Of a stretch of 42,128 nt of DNA, positions 15,212 to 22,635 are shown in pieces. Position 1 is the stretch's first letter; each line of letters begins with the position of its first letter. Source of the stretch: Caldithrix abyssi (GTDB taxonomy: Bacteria > Calditrichota > Calditrichia > Calditrichales > Calditrichaceae); contig DRQG01000030.1 of assembly GCA_011369465.1 (NCBI GenBank), positions 1 to 42,128 on the forward strand, in the 5' to 3' direction. The notes under the pieces were generated by a model that saw nothing but the letters and a program-made list of their open reading frames with translations, was not told where the DNA came from and ran no database searches. Position numbers and translations under genes: made by a program.

Positions 15212-15237
15212 ATAAATATTAAGAAAGGGAGAGAAAA

Positions 15238-15747
15238 ATGGCCGAGGAAAAAATTAAAAAAGTATCCATTATCGTTTCACAGGGCTCATTGGATGGAGTC
15301 TATCCGGGACTGATCATGGCCAACGGTGCGCGGATGGAAGGAATCGAAGCCAATCTGTTTTTTACGTTTTTCGGGCTGAATGCCCTGCATAAGAAAATGA
15401 TTAAAAAACTGCGCATTTCCACAGTCGGTAATCCGGCTCTCAATATGGCCATGCCCATGTTGAAATTTCCCATCACGACGCCGTTTCCAACCTTGATGGG
15501 CATTCTGCCCGGGGTTTCCAATTTTGCCAGCTGGATGATGAAAAACGAGATGGAAAGGCTGGACGTTCCGCCGGTAGATGAATTTCTGGAAATGATCAGC
15601 GATGCCGGCGGCAATATTTACGCCTGCAAACTGGCTATGGATATGTTTAAATTGAAAAAAGAAGATTTGGTGGATGAGGTACAGGAAGTTTTGACGGTTG
15701 GCCAGTTTTATGAAAAAGCGGGCGGTGGCGCTATTCTTTTTACCTGA
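15238..15747 (+). CDS. DsrE2-like (DsrE/F/H superfamily) sulfurtransferase
   Basis: A 169-residue protein with an alpha/beta DsrE fold (VSIIVSQGSLDGVYPGLIMA at the N-terminus) and a hydrophobic middle (about 60-100) as in membrane-associated DsrE2 proteins. Cys130 in IYACKLAMDMFKL occupies the conserved active-site position of the group. DsrE-type proteins hold sulfane sulfur on this Cys and hand it to TusE/DsrC or TusA carriers. The gene follows the DsrC-like gene by 26 bp with AAAGGGAGAG as ribosome site and is the last gene before a strong terminator. Confidence 0.87.
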   Translation: MAEEKIKKVSIIVSQGSLDGVYPGLIMANGARMEGIEANLFFTFFGLNALHKKMIKKLRISTVGNPALNMAMPMLKFPITTPFPTLMGILPGVSNFASWMMKNEMERLDVPPVDEFLEMISDAGGNIYACKLAMDMFKLKKEDLVDEVQEVLTVGQFYEKAGGGAILFT

Positions 15748-15764
15748 TTTTTAATCGAAAGAAG

Positions 15765-15801
15765 AAAAGCCCCGCACAGCCATGAGCTTACGGGGCTTTT
15801 T
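15765..15801 (+). terminator. Intrinsic terminator of the sulfur operon
   Basis: AAAAGCCCCG (15765-15774) pairs with CGGGGCTTTTT (15791-15801) around a 16-nt loop, giving a GC-rich stem directly followed by a T run. It lies 17 bp after the DsrE2-like stop codon and ends the operon that begins with the first MerR gene. Confidence 0.92.
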
Positions 15802-15832
15802 AAACATGATCCATTTCATATTAAAGGGTGAG

Positions 15833-16273
15833 ATGAAAGCAAAAGAACCTATTCTTTATCCCATCGGCTTGGTGGCCAAAATGTTCGGGATATCCGTGGC
15901 CACCTTGCGCTTGTATGAGAGCGAAGGGCTGATTTTACCGCAAAAAAGTCAGGGACAGCATCGCTCGTTTACGGAAGAAGATATTAAACGCATTGCCTGC
16001 ATTCGTTCAATGATTACCGAAAAAGGATTGAATCTGGCTGGTGTGCGCATGGTTTTTTCCGCTTTACCTTGCTGGAATATCAAGAATTGTTCGCAGGAAG
16101 AACGGGCAAGCTGCCCGGCTTATCTCGATTCCCACGATCCCTGCTGGGTGGCCAAGAGTGCCGAGTCTGTATGCGCTACGGAGGATTGCAGCAAATGTCC
16201 TGTTTATCTGGAACTGTCCGAATGCCATACCATTAAACATATTCTAAAAAAATATTGGAATCCGGCGGAATAA
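15833..16273 (+). CDS. MerR family regulator with eight-Cys C-terminal domain (second copy)
   Basis: A 146-residue protein. I start it at the ATG at 15833, which has TTAAAGGGTGAG upstream; an in-frame ATG at 15782 lies within the terminator loop and is unlikely. Residues 8-75 are a MerR domain (IGLVAKMFGISVATLRLYESEGL). Cys80, 86, 94, 104, 114, 119, 122 and 131 form the C-terminal domain; all but Cys86 align with the first MerR at a constant offset of three, and Cys56 matches its Cys59. The pair therefore share ancestry and probably the same kind of signal. Separated from the sulfur genes by a terminator, it must have its own promoter or depend on read-through. Confidence 0.85.
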   Translation: MKAKEPILYPIGLVAKMFGISVATLRLYESEGLILPQKSQGQHRSFTEEDIKRIACIRSMITEKGLNLAGVRMVFSALPCWNIKNCSQEERASCPAYLDSHDPCWVAKSAESVCATEDCSKCPVYLELSECHTIKHILKKYWNPAE

Positions 16274-16711
16274 CGGATAGTACACAGAGTAGAAGTGACG
16301 GGGAACTGGATACTGGATGCTTGATGCTGGAAACTTGAAATTTTCGAAGCGTAGCGAAGAACCCGCCGTGGCGGGGGGAACTGGGAATGAAATGAAAAAT
16401 GACAAAAGACAAATGAAAAAACTTTGTGTTCTTTGCGGCCTCGGTGGTTGTATAAAGCAGGGGTAAAGGCACAAAGTAGCAAGTGATGAGTAATTAGAAA
16501 ATAGAAATTGGAAATTGGAAACTTGAAACTGGGAATTGGGAACTGGGAACTAATAACTTAATAACTGAGAACTGTTAACTGAGAACTAAAAACTAACAGC
16601 CAATGGCCAAGAGCCAACAGCCAAAAGACCGGAATTTCGAATATCGATTAATGATTTATGATTTAAGAACTGATAACTGAGAACTAACAGCTAACAGCCA
16701 ATAGCTAATCA
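16274..16711. repeat. 438-bp non-coding stretch of dispersed and low-complexity repeats
   Basis: No gene was seen. From 16362 there is a CCCGCC-GT-GGCGGG hairpin. At 16461-16518 lies a 58-bp sequence found again at 42001-42058. From 16501 to 16705 the DNA consists of short near-repeats of seven to nine bases, first GGAAATT/GGGAACT types, then AACTGAGAACT and AACAGCCAA types. It lies between the convergent ends of the second MerR gene and the Wzi gene. Confidence 0.85.
16461..16518. repeat. Dispersed 58-bp repeat, copy 1 (copy 2 at 42001-42058)
   Basis: Begins GGGTAAAGGCACAAAGTAGC and ends in GAAATTGGAAATTGG. It matches 42001-42058 at 54 of 58 positions in the same orientation, 25.5 kb away. 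Both copies continue into AT-rich filler and later share GGGAACTAATA. Confidence 0.9.
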
Positions 16712-18364
16712 TCAAAACCCGTATTCTACGGTGAAATAATAATTCTGTTGTTTTGTAGTTATAAAACCGCCTTCTTCCTGTTCCTCTTCCCGATTCAGAA
16801 ACTTCGCTTGCAAGCGCAGATGCAAATCGTGGAAAACCTCATAACGGATATCCAGACCGTACTGGGTATAATTATTATTTAATCCGAACAGAAAGGGCGG
16901 CTGAGGTACGCTGTACTGCTGCTGCGCTGTTCCGTCCTCGCCTTTACGTATAAATCTGTACCATAAGCGCGCCTTCAATCCTCTGAGAATACCGTATTGA
17001 AGAGAAGCGGAAAGCATATCGGCATTGTGGTTGATCCAATGGCCCAGAGTGTAGCCGGCGTTTTGATAGGTTTGTGTGGATATATAATGCCGGTACACAA
17101 AGGGATTTAATCGCACATATTCCACGGCCGCCAGAAGATTATTGACAGGGAAATCCGCCACCGAGGCTCCTAACTGATAGGCCAGCTGATTGCGGTGATT
17201 CTTGCTGAATATTTTATTGGTGTTTATTTCATCTATGAACAGCGTTCCATACAGATGTGTGCCGGGGATATGATTCCGCGAGCTGACGGCCAGAAAAATC
17301 TGGGCATTGTCTCCGGCGTCGTTACTGGCCGGTCCGCTTAAGTAGTGGTCGGCCGGCCGGAAAAACATGATCGGCTGTAAATAGGCGATTTTCAATTTGT
17401 CCGAATACACCATGGATTCACCAGCCGCAATGCTTAACCCTTGTACGGGATAGACGACGATGCTGTGGTTGGCCAGATATTTGTCTCTGTAAATAGCTCT
17501 CTGTTTATCGGGTAGTTCGGTGGAATAGGATAGGGATGAATCGATGACGTTAGAAGAGAGCCAGCCGTGGTTGTAGTTGAAGGACAACCAGTCAACCGGG
17601 CGCACATCCAATCGTATGTAGGGCCAGAAAGGTGCCTTATCGGAAAGAACAAGTTGACCGGATTTTCCACCGAAACCCCATAAAATATTGCCTTTACCAA
17701 TGGTAAAAGAGCCCCAATCCCAGTTCACAGAAAGGGCCGTTTCAATACGGTCAAATACCAGACGGTCTGTTTTTACTTTTTCTTTTAAAAGAACCATCCC
17801 TTTCTCAGGGGTAAATTGCCGGCTGGTATCGATACCGGCGCCGGATTCACCTTCGTTGGTAAAACGGAAACTGAAGCCAATATTTTTACCCAGCGTACCG
17901 TAAAACGACAGTCCGTCCCAATGTCTTTCGAAGGAGCCGCCATCCCGGTAAGCGACGGTGCGTCCGATAACCGGGCTTACATAAAAATGAAACAGTGAAT
18001 CGGAATACAGAAAAAAACGACGGCGCTTACCCGCGTCCCTGCGGAAGAAGGTAAGCCCGGTGGTGTCAGCAGCGGATTTTAATTTTGAAAATTCGTGGTA
18101 AAAATCGCTGATATAAAAGGTAAGTTCCTTCTGTTGCAGCGCTGTAAGCAAGCTTGGGTCTTTGTGGCGAATAACATCCAGATAGCGGGCGATTTGCATG
18201 CGTGAAAGCGGTTTAATTTCGTCTTTGTATTCTATTATGCCTTTTTGTGCGATAATGGATAGGAAATCATACACCGTATGATTTGCCGGTTCAAAGACAA
18301 CCTGGCCCGATACAGGGATGGATAAAACCAACATACCGAGAAAATGAAAGAATATTTTCTTCAT
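16712..18364 (-). CDS. Wzi-like capsule assembly outer-membrane barrel protein
   Basis: A 550-residue protein with a signal peptide (about 1-20, ending VSG). It contains many alternating beta strands, the motif GKGNILWGFGGKSGQLVLSD and a terminal aromatic residue (VEYGF), as in the capsule-assembly Wzi family. Wzi is an outer-membrane barrel that anchors polysaccharide on the cell surface in E. coli; Bacteroidota-type homologues of about 450-550 residues are common. It is the last gene of the exopolysaccharide locus but is set apart by a strong terminator whose T run ends only about 24 bp before its start. RBS AGGCAG. Its exact ligand is unknown. Confidence 0.8.
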   Translation of the reverse strand: MKKIFFHFLGMLVLSIPVSGQVVFEPANHTVYDFLSIIAQKGIIEYKDEIKPLSRMQIARYLDVIRHKDPSLLTALQQKELTFYISDFYHEFSKLKSAADTTGLTFFRRDAGKRRRFFLYSDSLFHFYVSPVIGRTVAYRDGGSFERHWDGLSFYGTLGKNIGFSFRFTNEGESGAGIDTSRQFTPEKGMVLLKEKVKTDRLVFDRIETALSVNWDWGSFTIGKGNILWGFGGKSGQLVLSDKAPFWPYIRLDVRPVDWLSFNYNHGWLSSNVIDSSLSYSTELPDKQRAIYRDKYLANHSIVVYPVQGLSIAAGESMVYSDKLKIAYLQPIMFFRPADHYLSGPASNDAGDNAQIFLAVSSRNHIPGTHLYGTLFIDEINTNKIFSKNHRNQLAYQLGASVADFPVNNLLAAVEYVRLNPFVYRHYISTQTYQNAGYTLGHWINHNADMLSASLQYGILRGLKARLWYRFIRKGEDGTAQQQYSVPQPPFLFGLNNNYTQYGLDIRYEVFHDLHLRLQAKFLNREEEQEEGGFITTKQQNYYFTVEYGF

Positions 18365-18387
18365 AGTCTGCCTATTGCCTGTGTGTA

Positions 18388-18437
18388 TAAAAAAAATGCC
18401 GTTTTGCGGTATTCCTGACGAAACAGCAAAGCGGCAT
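18388..18437 (-). terminator. Intrinsic terminator between the sugar-phosphate transferase and Wzi genes
   Basis: On the minus strand ATGCCGCTTTGC (18437-18426) pairs with GCAAAACGGCAT (18407-18396) over 12 bp with one G-T pair and an 18-nt loop, followed directly by eight T residues. It ends the main exopolysaccharide transcript. Its closeness to the Wzi start suggests it may also limit Wzi expression by partial read-through. Confidence 0.92.
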
Positions 18438-18458
18438 CAAAGTTAAAGGCGAAAAAGA

Positions 18459-19187
18459 TCAATAAGCGCCGTCGCGCTTGATCACCTTCCAGATGGTCTT
18501 AAGAAGAATAGTCAAATCCAGTTTAAACGATTTATGCTGAATATACAATAAATCGAGATATTTGCGGTCGGGATAAGGCACATCACTGCGGCCGGCCACC
18601 TGCCACATCCCCGTAATGCCGGGCTTAACGGACAGAAAGGTATCCGCATCGTTGCCGTACCGTTCCAGTTCATCCTGAACAATCGGGCGAGGGCCGACAA
18701 CATGCATATCGCCGATAATAACATTGATAAACTGGGGAATTTCATCCAAACTCCAGCGGCGCAGGAATTTACCGATACGCAGTAAACGCGGGTCTTTATC
18801 AACCGGTAATTTAAAGTCGTTTACTATGTACTGTTCGTAAAGCAGGATATCCTGCTTTAGAATTTGTTCTGCGTCTTTACGCATGGTACGGAATTTAAAG
18901 ATTTTAAATACTTTTCCGCTTTTACCGAGACGTTTCTGCCGAAACAGCACCGGCTGCCCATCGGATAAAAAAATGGCCAGGGATACGATGATCCAGATGG
19001 GTGAAGTTAATAAGAGAAAAAATACGGAAAAGGCGATTTCGGCGCCCCGGAAGGCTTTGCTTTCATAAACGGAACTTCGGGTAAAACGGCTTTTGTTCGG
19101 GTATCTACGTCGTTTGCGCAAACGGGTATCTTCAAGCAGAATTTGTACTCTCGTACGTACGACAGGATCAGAAATATTTTGAACCAC
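18459..19187 (-). CDS. Undecaprenyl-phosphate sugar phosphotransferase (initiating PGT)
   Basis: A 242-residue monotopic phosphoglycosyl transferase of the WbaP/WcaJ/PglC family. It has one N-terminal hydrophobic re-entrant segment (about 49-75), then VLFRQKRLGKSGKVFKIFKF, the catalytic Asp-Glu pair in SLDEIPQF, GDMHVVGPRP and KPGITGMWQVAGRS. It moves a sugar-1-phosphate from a nucleotide sugar to undecaprenyl phosphate, the first membrane step of the repeat unit. The start is GTG at 19187 with GGAAAG upstream. It has its own likely promoter (19287-19315) and leader hairpin. The donor sugar cannot be read from sequence alone. Confidence 0.93.
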   Translation of the reverse strand: MVQNISDPVVRTRVQILLEDTRLRKRRRYPNKSRFTRSSVYESKAFRGAEIAFSVFFLLLTSPIWIIVSLAIFLSDGQPVLFRQKRLGKSGKVFKIFKFRTMRKDAEQILKQDILLYEQYIVNDFKLPVDKDPRLLRIGKFLRRWSLDEIPQFINVIIGDMHVVGPRPIVQDELERYGNDADTFLSVKPGITGMWQVAGRSDVPYPDRKYLDLLYIQHKSFKLDLTILLKTIWKVIKRDGAY

Positions 19188-19230
19188 GTGAACTTCTTTC
19201 CTATTTTTGGTTGCGGTTTACTCGGAGAAA

Positions 19231-19258
19231 CTGTTCCGATAGAAACATTCGGGAACAG
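19231..19258 (-). promoter_or_regulatory. Leader hairpin upstream of the sugar-phosphate transferase gene
   Basis: CTGTTCCGA (19231-19239) and TCGGGAACAG (19249-19258) are complementary except for one bulged base, inside the roughly 90-nt leader expected from the promoter at 19287-19315. There is no T run, so it is not an obvious terminator. Confidence 0.4.
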
Positions 19259-19286
19259 GGTGGATATATATGACGTAAGGTCAACT

Positions 19287-19315
19287 AATATATCCAAAAC
19301 TTCTGTTTAAATCAA
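19287..19315 (-). promoter_or_regulatory. Sigma-70-like promoter for the sugar-phosphate transferase gene
   Basis: On the minus strand TTGATT (19315-19310) and TATATT (19292-19287) are separated by exactly 17 bp, about 100 bp upstream of the GTG start. Matches to TTGACA and TATAAT are four and five of six. Confidence 0.45.
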
Positions 19316-19357
19316 CTACTCTATATACGTTCAATACCGGTCAAACTTAACATTTAT

Positions 19358-20344
19358 TTAATAATTTTGATTCTTTTTTTGCATTTTAACCTGTTCTTCA
19401 ATCCAGCGATAGGTGATTGCCAATCCCTTTTTCAAAGGCCAGGTTGGTTCCCATCCAAGCTTTTCTTTAATCAACCGGTTGTCAGAATTACGTCCGCGCA
19501 CTCCCAAAGGACCCGGTATATGTTTAATGGTTAATTTTTTACCGGCAATTTCCATTACCATTTCGGCTAATTGATTGATGCTTACCATTTCCTCGGAACC
19601 GATATTAACCGGTCCGGAAAAATCGGATTCCATTAACCGCCGTACGCCCTCAAGGCACTCGTCGATATACAGGAAGGAACGGGTCTGCTTTCCGTCTCCC
19701 CACATTTCGATTTCGCCGCCATCCTCGGCTTCGGCCACCTTGCGGCAAAAGGCCGCGGGCGCTTTTTCTTTACCTCCGGTCCAGGTACCATCCGGGCCGA
19801 ATATGTTATGAAATCGGGCGACTTTCACATTAAATCCGTAGTTGCGTTGGAAAGCCAGATAGAGTCGTTCACTGAAAAGTTTTTCCCAGCCGTATTCACT
19901 GTCCGGATCAGCGGGATATGCTGAATCTTCTGATGTCTTGGGATTATCCGGATCCATTTGGTTATGTTCGGGATACATGCAGGCCGAAGATGAATAAAAG
20001 ACTTTTTTAATATTTCTTCTGTGCATGGCCTCCAGAATATTTAAATTGATCAGAGCGGAATTATGCATGATATCGGCATCATTTTCGCCGCTAAAGACGT
20101 ATCCGGCGCCGCCCATATCAGCCGCCAGTTGATAGATTTCATCAAATGGCAGATCGATTACATGACGGCACATAACCGGATCCCGCAAGTCTGCAATAAC
20201 AAAATCATCTGCTGTTGTTTCGGAAAATTCGGGGTATTTCAGGTCCACACTTCTTACCCAGTAACCTTCTTTTTTTAAACGGGTTACCAGATGACTGCCA
20301 ATAAATCCACCACCACCACAAACGAGGGCTCGTTTCGTACTCAT
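19358..20344 (-). CDS. GDP-mannose 3,5-epimerase-like short-chain dehydrogenase
   Basis: A 328-residue extended SDR enzyme. GGGGFIGSH (10-18) binds NAD, and Tyr151 and Lys155 (YGWEK) are the SDR pair. The features of plant GDP-mannose 3,5-epimerase are all present: AADMGGAGYVFS, FYSSSACMYPE with Cys122, RFHNIFGPDGTW, GKEKAPAAFCRK with Lys194, EMWGDGKQTRSF and GPLGVRGRNSDN. These are closer to GDP-mannose epimerase than to UDP-glucose epimerases. It would make GDP-L-galactose or GDP-L-gulose as sugar donor for the polysaccharide. The start has GGAGG upstream. A gap of 148 bp separates it from the gene before it. Confidence 0.88.
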   Translation of the reverse strand: MSTKRALVCGGGGFIGSHLVTRLKKEGYWVRSVDLKYPEFSETTADDFVIADLRDPVMCRHVIDLPFDEIYQLAADMGGAGYVFSGENDADIMHNSALINLNILEAMHRRNIKKVFYSSSACMYPEHNQMDPDNPKTSEDSAYPADPDSEYGWEKLFSERLYLAFQRNYGFNVKVARFHNIFGPDGTWTGGKEKAPAAFCRKVAEAEDGGEIEMWGDGKQTRSFLYIDECLEGVRRLMESDFSGPVNIGSEEMVSINQLAEMVMEIAGKKLTIKHIPGPLGVRGRNSDNRLIKEKLGWEPTWPLKKGLAITYRWIEEQVKMQKKNQNY

Positions 20345-20492
20345 TCATCGCCTCCATATTGACTCAACATTAACATTTCCGTTATAAAAAGAGAATCTGC
20401 AAGATAAATAAAACTAAGGTTATTTTTCATTTTTGAAAGTGACTCATATTACAATTATCAGATTATAAGTTTATGTTTTTGGCCTTTGTTGG

Positions 20493-21695
20493 CTAAGCTT
20501 GTAATAGCTGATGAAAAATATGTTCAAATTTGTTTGCTATATTGTTGATTTCAAAATTTTCTTCCGCATATCGCCGGGCATTCCAAGCCATTTTCTCTCT
20601 GGTTTCGCGCTCATTCTTTAAGCGTAAAACCGCTTTTTCCAGGTTGTTGATAACATCTCCGCTCACTATAATTCCCGCATCGATTTGCCTGGTTACTTTA
20701 GCCGCCAGATTGGATTCCGGAACAACAAGAAGGGCCGGACGTTGGGCGCAAAAACCCGTCCACACTTTGGACGGTACACAATAGGTTCCGGCCTCATCGT
20801 CGAGTATGGACAGGAGAACATCTGCCGAAGCCAAAACCTGCGGGAGTATTTTAAAGGGCTGGAAAGGCAGCAATTTTAAATTGGACAAATGTTTTTTCTT
20901 CTGATTCTCACGCAGCAGTTCGATACCAACTCCTTCGGAAACAACTACAAGAACTATATCGGGATTGTTCCTTTCCAGACGCTCGGCAAGATCATAGATA
21001 TATTGCGGATTTTGTTTCATACCCAGGGTGCCGGAATAGAGCACCACAAATCTATCCTGCAAACCATGCTCCCGGGCAAAATCGTTGTCTTTAGGCAATA
21101 CGGGAACGGACTCGATGGGAGACCAGTTGCGGATAACGCTGACTTTATTTTCCTGAAGCCCCCAGTTTTTGAGTATGGGTAAAAAATCCTCCGTTACCGC
21201 AATGATATGGTCGGAACGGTTTAAGGCTTTTAGTTCAACGCGATGGAAATAGGCGGCCACCAGCGAACCCGCCAGGGGAATCTTACGTGAGAGAATCGAT
21301 TTGGCGGCCAGGCTCAACAAATCTTGCAGCCAGAAAACCGTAGGAACTTTGTTTTGGTTACACCATTTAACGATTTGTTTTTGGGCAAGCAGCGGAGCGT
21401 TGGCCGAGATGATCAAATCGGGTTTCCAGCGATCGAACAACGAAAGTACTTTTTTCCCGTATTTATATTCCTGCGCGGCCCGTTCCACAAAATTATTTTT
21501 TCTGAAACGATCGATAGGAATGTTTTCAACCTGAAGATTACTGAGACTATGTTCGAAACCGGCAATGGGCCCGCCGCTGGCAGAAGTGAAAACGTGCAGT
21601 ATATCATAGCCCTTTTGGGCTAAGTTTTTGCTGAGGTCAAACTGGAAAGGATGACCGGCGTAGTCGTGGATGATTATTCGTTTCTGGTTTGACAT
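20493..21695 (-). CDS. GT4 glycosyltransferase, WcaI/WbuB type
   Basis: A 400-residue GT-B enzyme. The N-terminal half starts IIIHDYAGHPFQFDLSKNL and includes WKPDLIISANAPLLAQ. The C-terminal donor domain has VLYSGTLGMKQNP, and the usual nucleotide-sugar loop of GT4 enzymes is replaced by DDEAGTYCVPSKVWTGFCA, as in the WbuB/WcaI group. It transfers a sugar to the lipid-linked repeat unit at the cytoplasmic membrane face. Its ATG follows the sulfotransferase stop codon by one base, so the two are co-translated. Confidence 0.88.
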   Translation of the reverse strand: MSNQKRIIIHDYAGHPFQFDLSKNLAQKGYDILHVFTSASGGPIAGFEHSLSNLQVENIPIDRFRKNNFVERAAQEYKYGKKVLSLFDRWKPDLIISANAPLLAQKQIVKWCNQNKVPTVFWLQDLLSLAAKSILSRKIPLAGSLVAAYFHRVELKALNRSDHIIAVTEDFLPILKNWGLQENKVSVIRNWSPIESVPVLPKDNDFAREHGLQDRFVVLYSGTLGMKQNPQYIYDLAERLERNNPDIVLVVVSEGVGIELLRENQKKKHLSNLKLLPFQPFKILPQVLASADVLLSILDDEAGTYCVPSKVWTGFCAQRPALLVVPESNLAAKVTRQIDAGIIVSGDVINNLEKAVLRLKNERETREKMAWNARRYAEENFEINNIANKFEHIFHQLLQA

Positions 21696-21696
21696 A

Positions 21697-22563
21697 TTAC
21701 CAATTATAATCCTTTTCGTAACCTAACTCGATGAGTAAATCTCCGGCGATTTCTTTAAACAGGTCTTTTTGTCGCTCGGTAAAAACCGTTTTCCAGTTTC
21801 CTGCTTTCCCGGTACGAAAGGTATGGGAGTTTTTTGGGTTTATATTTTTAAGTATCTGCTCGATTAAATTTTCTTTACTATCCAGAACAGATTGCTTGGA
21901 TGCATAGTGCGTTAAAATACCGTTAATAGCTTCTGTTTTTTTATCAGAAATTAGCTCTTCATATTTTATCGCAAAAACATGGCCGTTATTTATCCATGGG
22001 ATAAAATAGGATAGACGTTTGGCAATGTTCGGATATTTCCGCTCTCCGGGCAAATCCCCTAATCCTTTAATAGACAACTCTATCCGACTCTCCATATCAG
22101 GCAATGATTTAAAATAGGAATGTAAAAAATGCCAGCGGTTCATTTCAGCCAAATAATGCGCTTCGGAAACTACAATATCTCTGGGATCACGATACACAAA
22201 ATAATGGATGACTTGTTTTTGTCGTAAGGCAGCATCCGTTTCCTGATTATAGAATAAATGAGCTCCAATAAGTTCATTAGGAACAAAATATTCGATCTTT
22301 TTACGGACGGTTTCTAAAGAGAGTTCCCTAAAAGTAAAGGACGGAGTGCTTGCTAAAAAATTACCCCAATCCCGAACAGAAGGAAGGGATTTTAGTATGT
22401 TAATAAGCAAATGTGTACCACTTTTGGGGATACTGTTGGCCAAGATGGGGAAGCCGGATTCCCGCCTGCCATTTCTATTCGATGTGTGAATCACATATCG
22501 GGGAATATGCAAAGAATAGCGGATTAATTTTTTTGTGATAACGTTTTTACGCCAGTTAATCAT
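21697..22563 (-). CDS. PAPS-dependent sulfotransferase (first of two in the locus)
   Basis: A 288-residue cytosolic sulfotransferase. The 5'-phosphosulfate loop is PKSGTHL (46-52), the 3'-phosphate motif is YRDPRDIVVS (124-133), and RTGKAGNWK near residue 257 is the C-terminal P-loop contact. These place it with cytosolic-type sulfotransferases that use PAPS. In this locus it most likely sulfates a sugar of the growing polysaccharide. It differs clearly in sequence from the other sulfotransferase (28631), so the two probably modify different positions. Confidence 0.88.
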   Translation of the reverse strand: MINWRKNVITKKLIRYSLHIPRYVIHTSNRNGRRESGFPILANSIPKSGTHLLINILKSLPSVRDWGNFLASTPSFTFRELSLETVRKKIEYFVPNELIGAHLFYNQETDAALRQKQVIHYFVYRDPRDIVVSEAHYLAEMNRWHFLHSYFKSLPDMESRIELSIKGLGDLPGERKYPNIAKRLSYFIPWINNGHVFAIKYEELISDKKTEAINGILTHYASKQSVLDSKENLIEQILKNINPKNSHTFRTGKAGNWKTVFTERQKDLFKEIAGDLLIELGYEKDYNW

Positions 22564-22635
22564 AAAAATATTTTAGGTGTAAACGAGTTGTTGCCAAAAG
22601 ATTTTTTAAATTGTAATCAGGGTAAATTTACTAAA

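Noticed and set aside
14894-15747. Dissimilatory sulfite reductase (dsr) operon
   Set aside because: No dsrAB, dsrEFH set or dsrMKJOP is present, and the DsrC-like protein lacks the second arm Cys.
15782-15832. Upstream start for the second MerR gene
   Set aside because: The ATG at 15782 lies in the loop of the strong terminator, without a ribosome site; the ATG at 15833 has AAAGGGTG before it.
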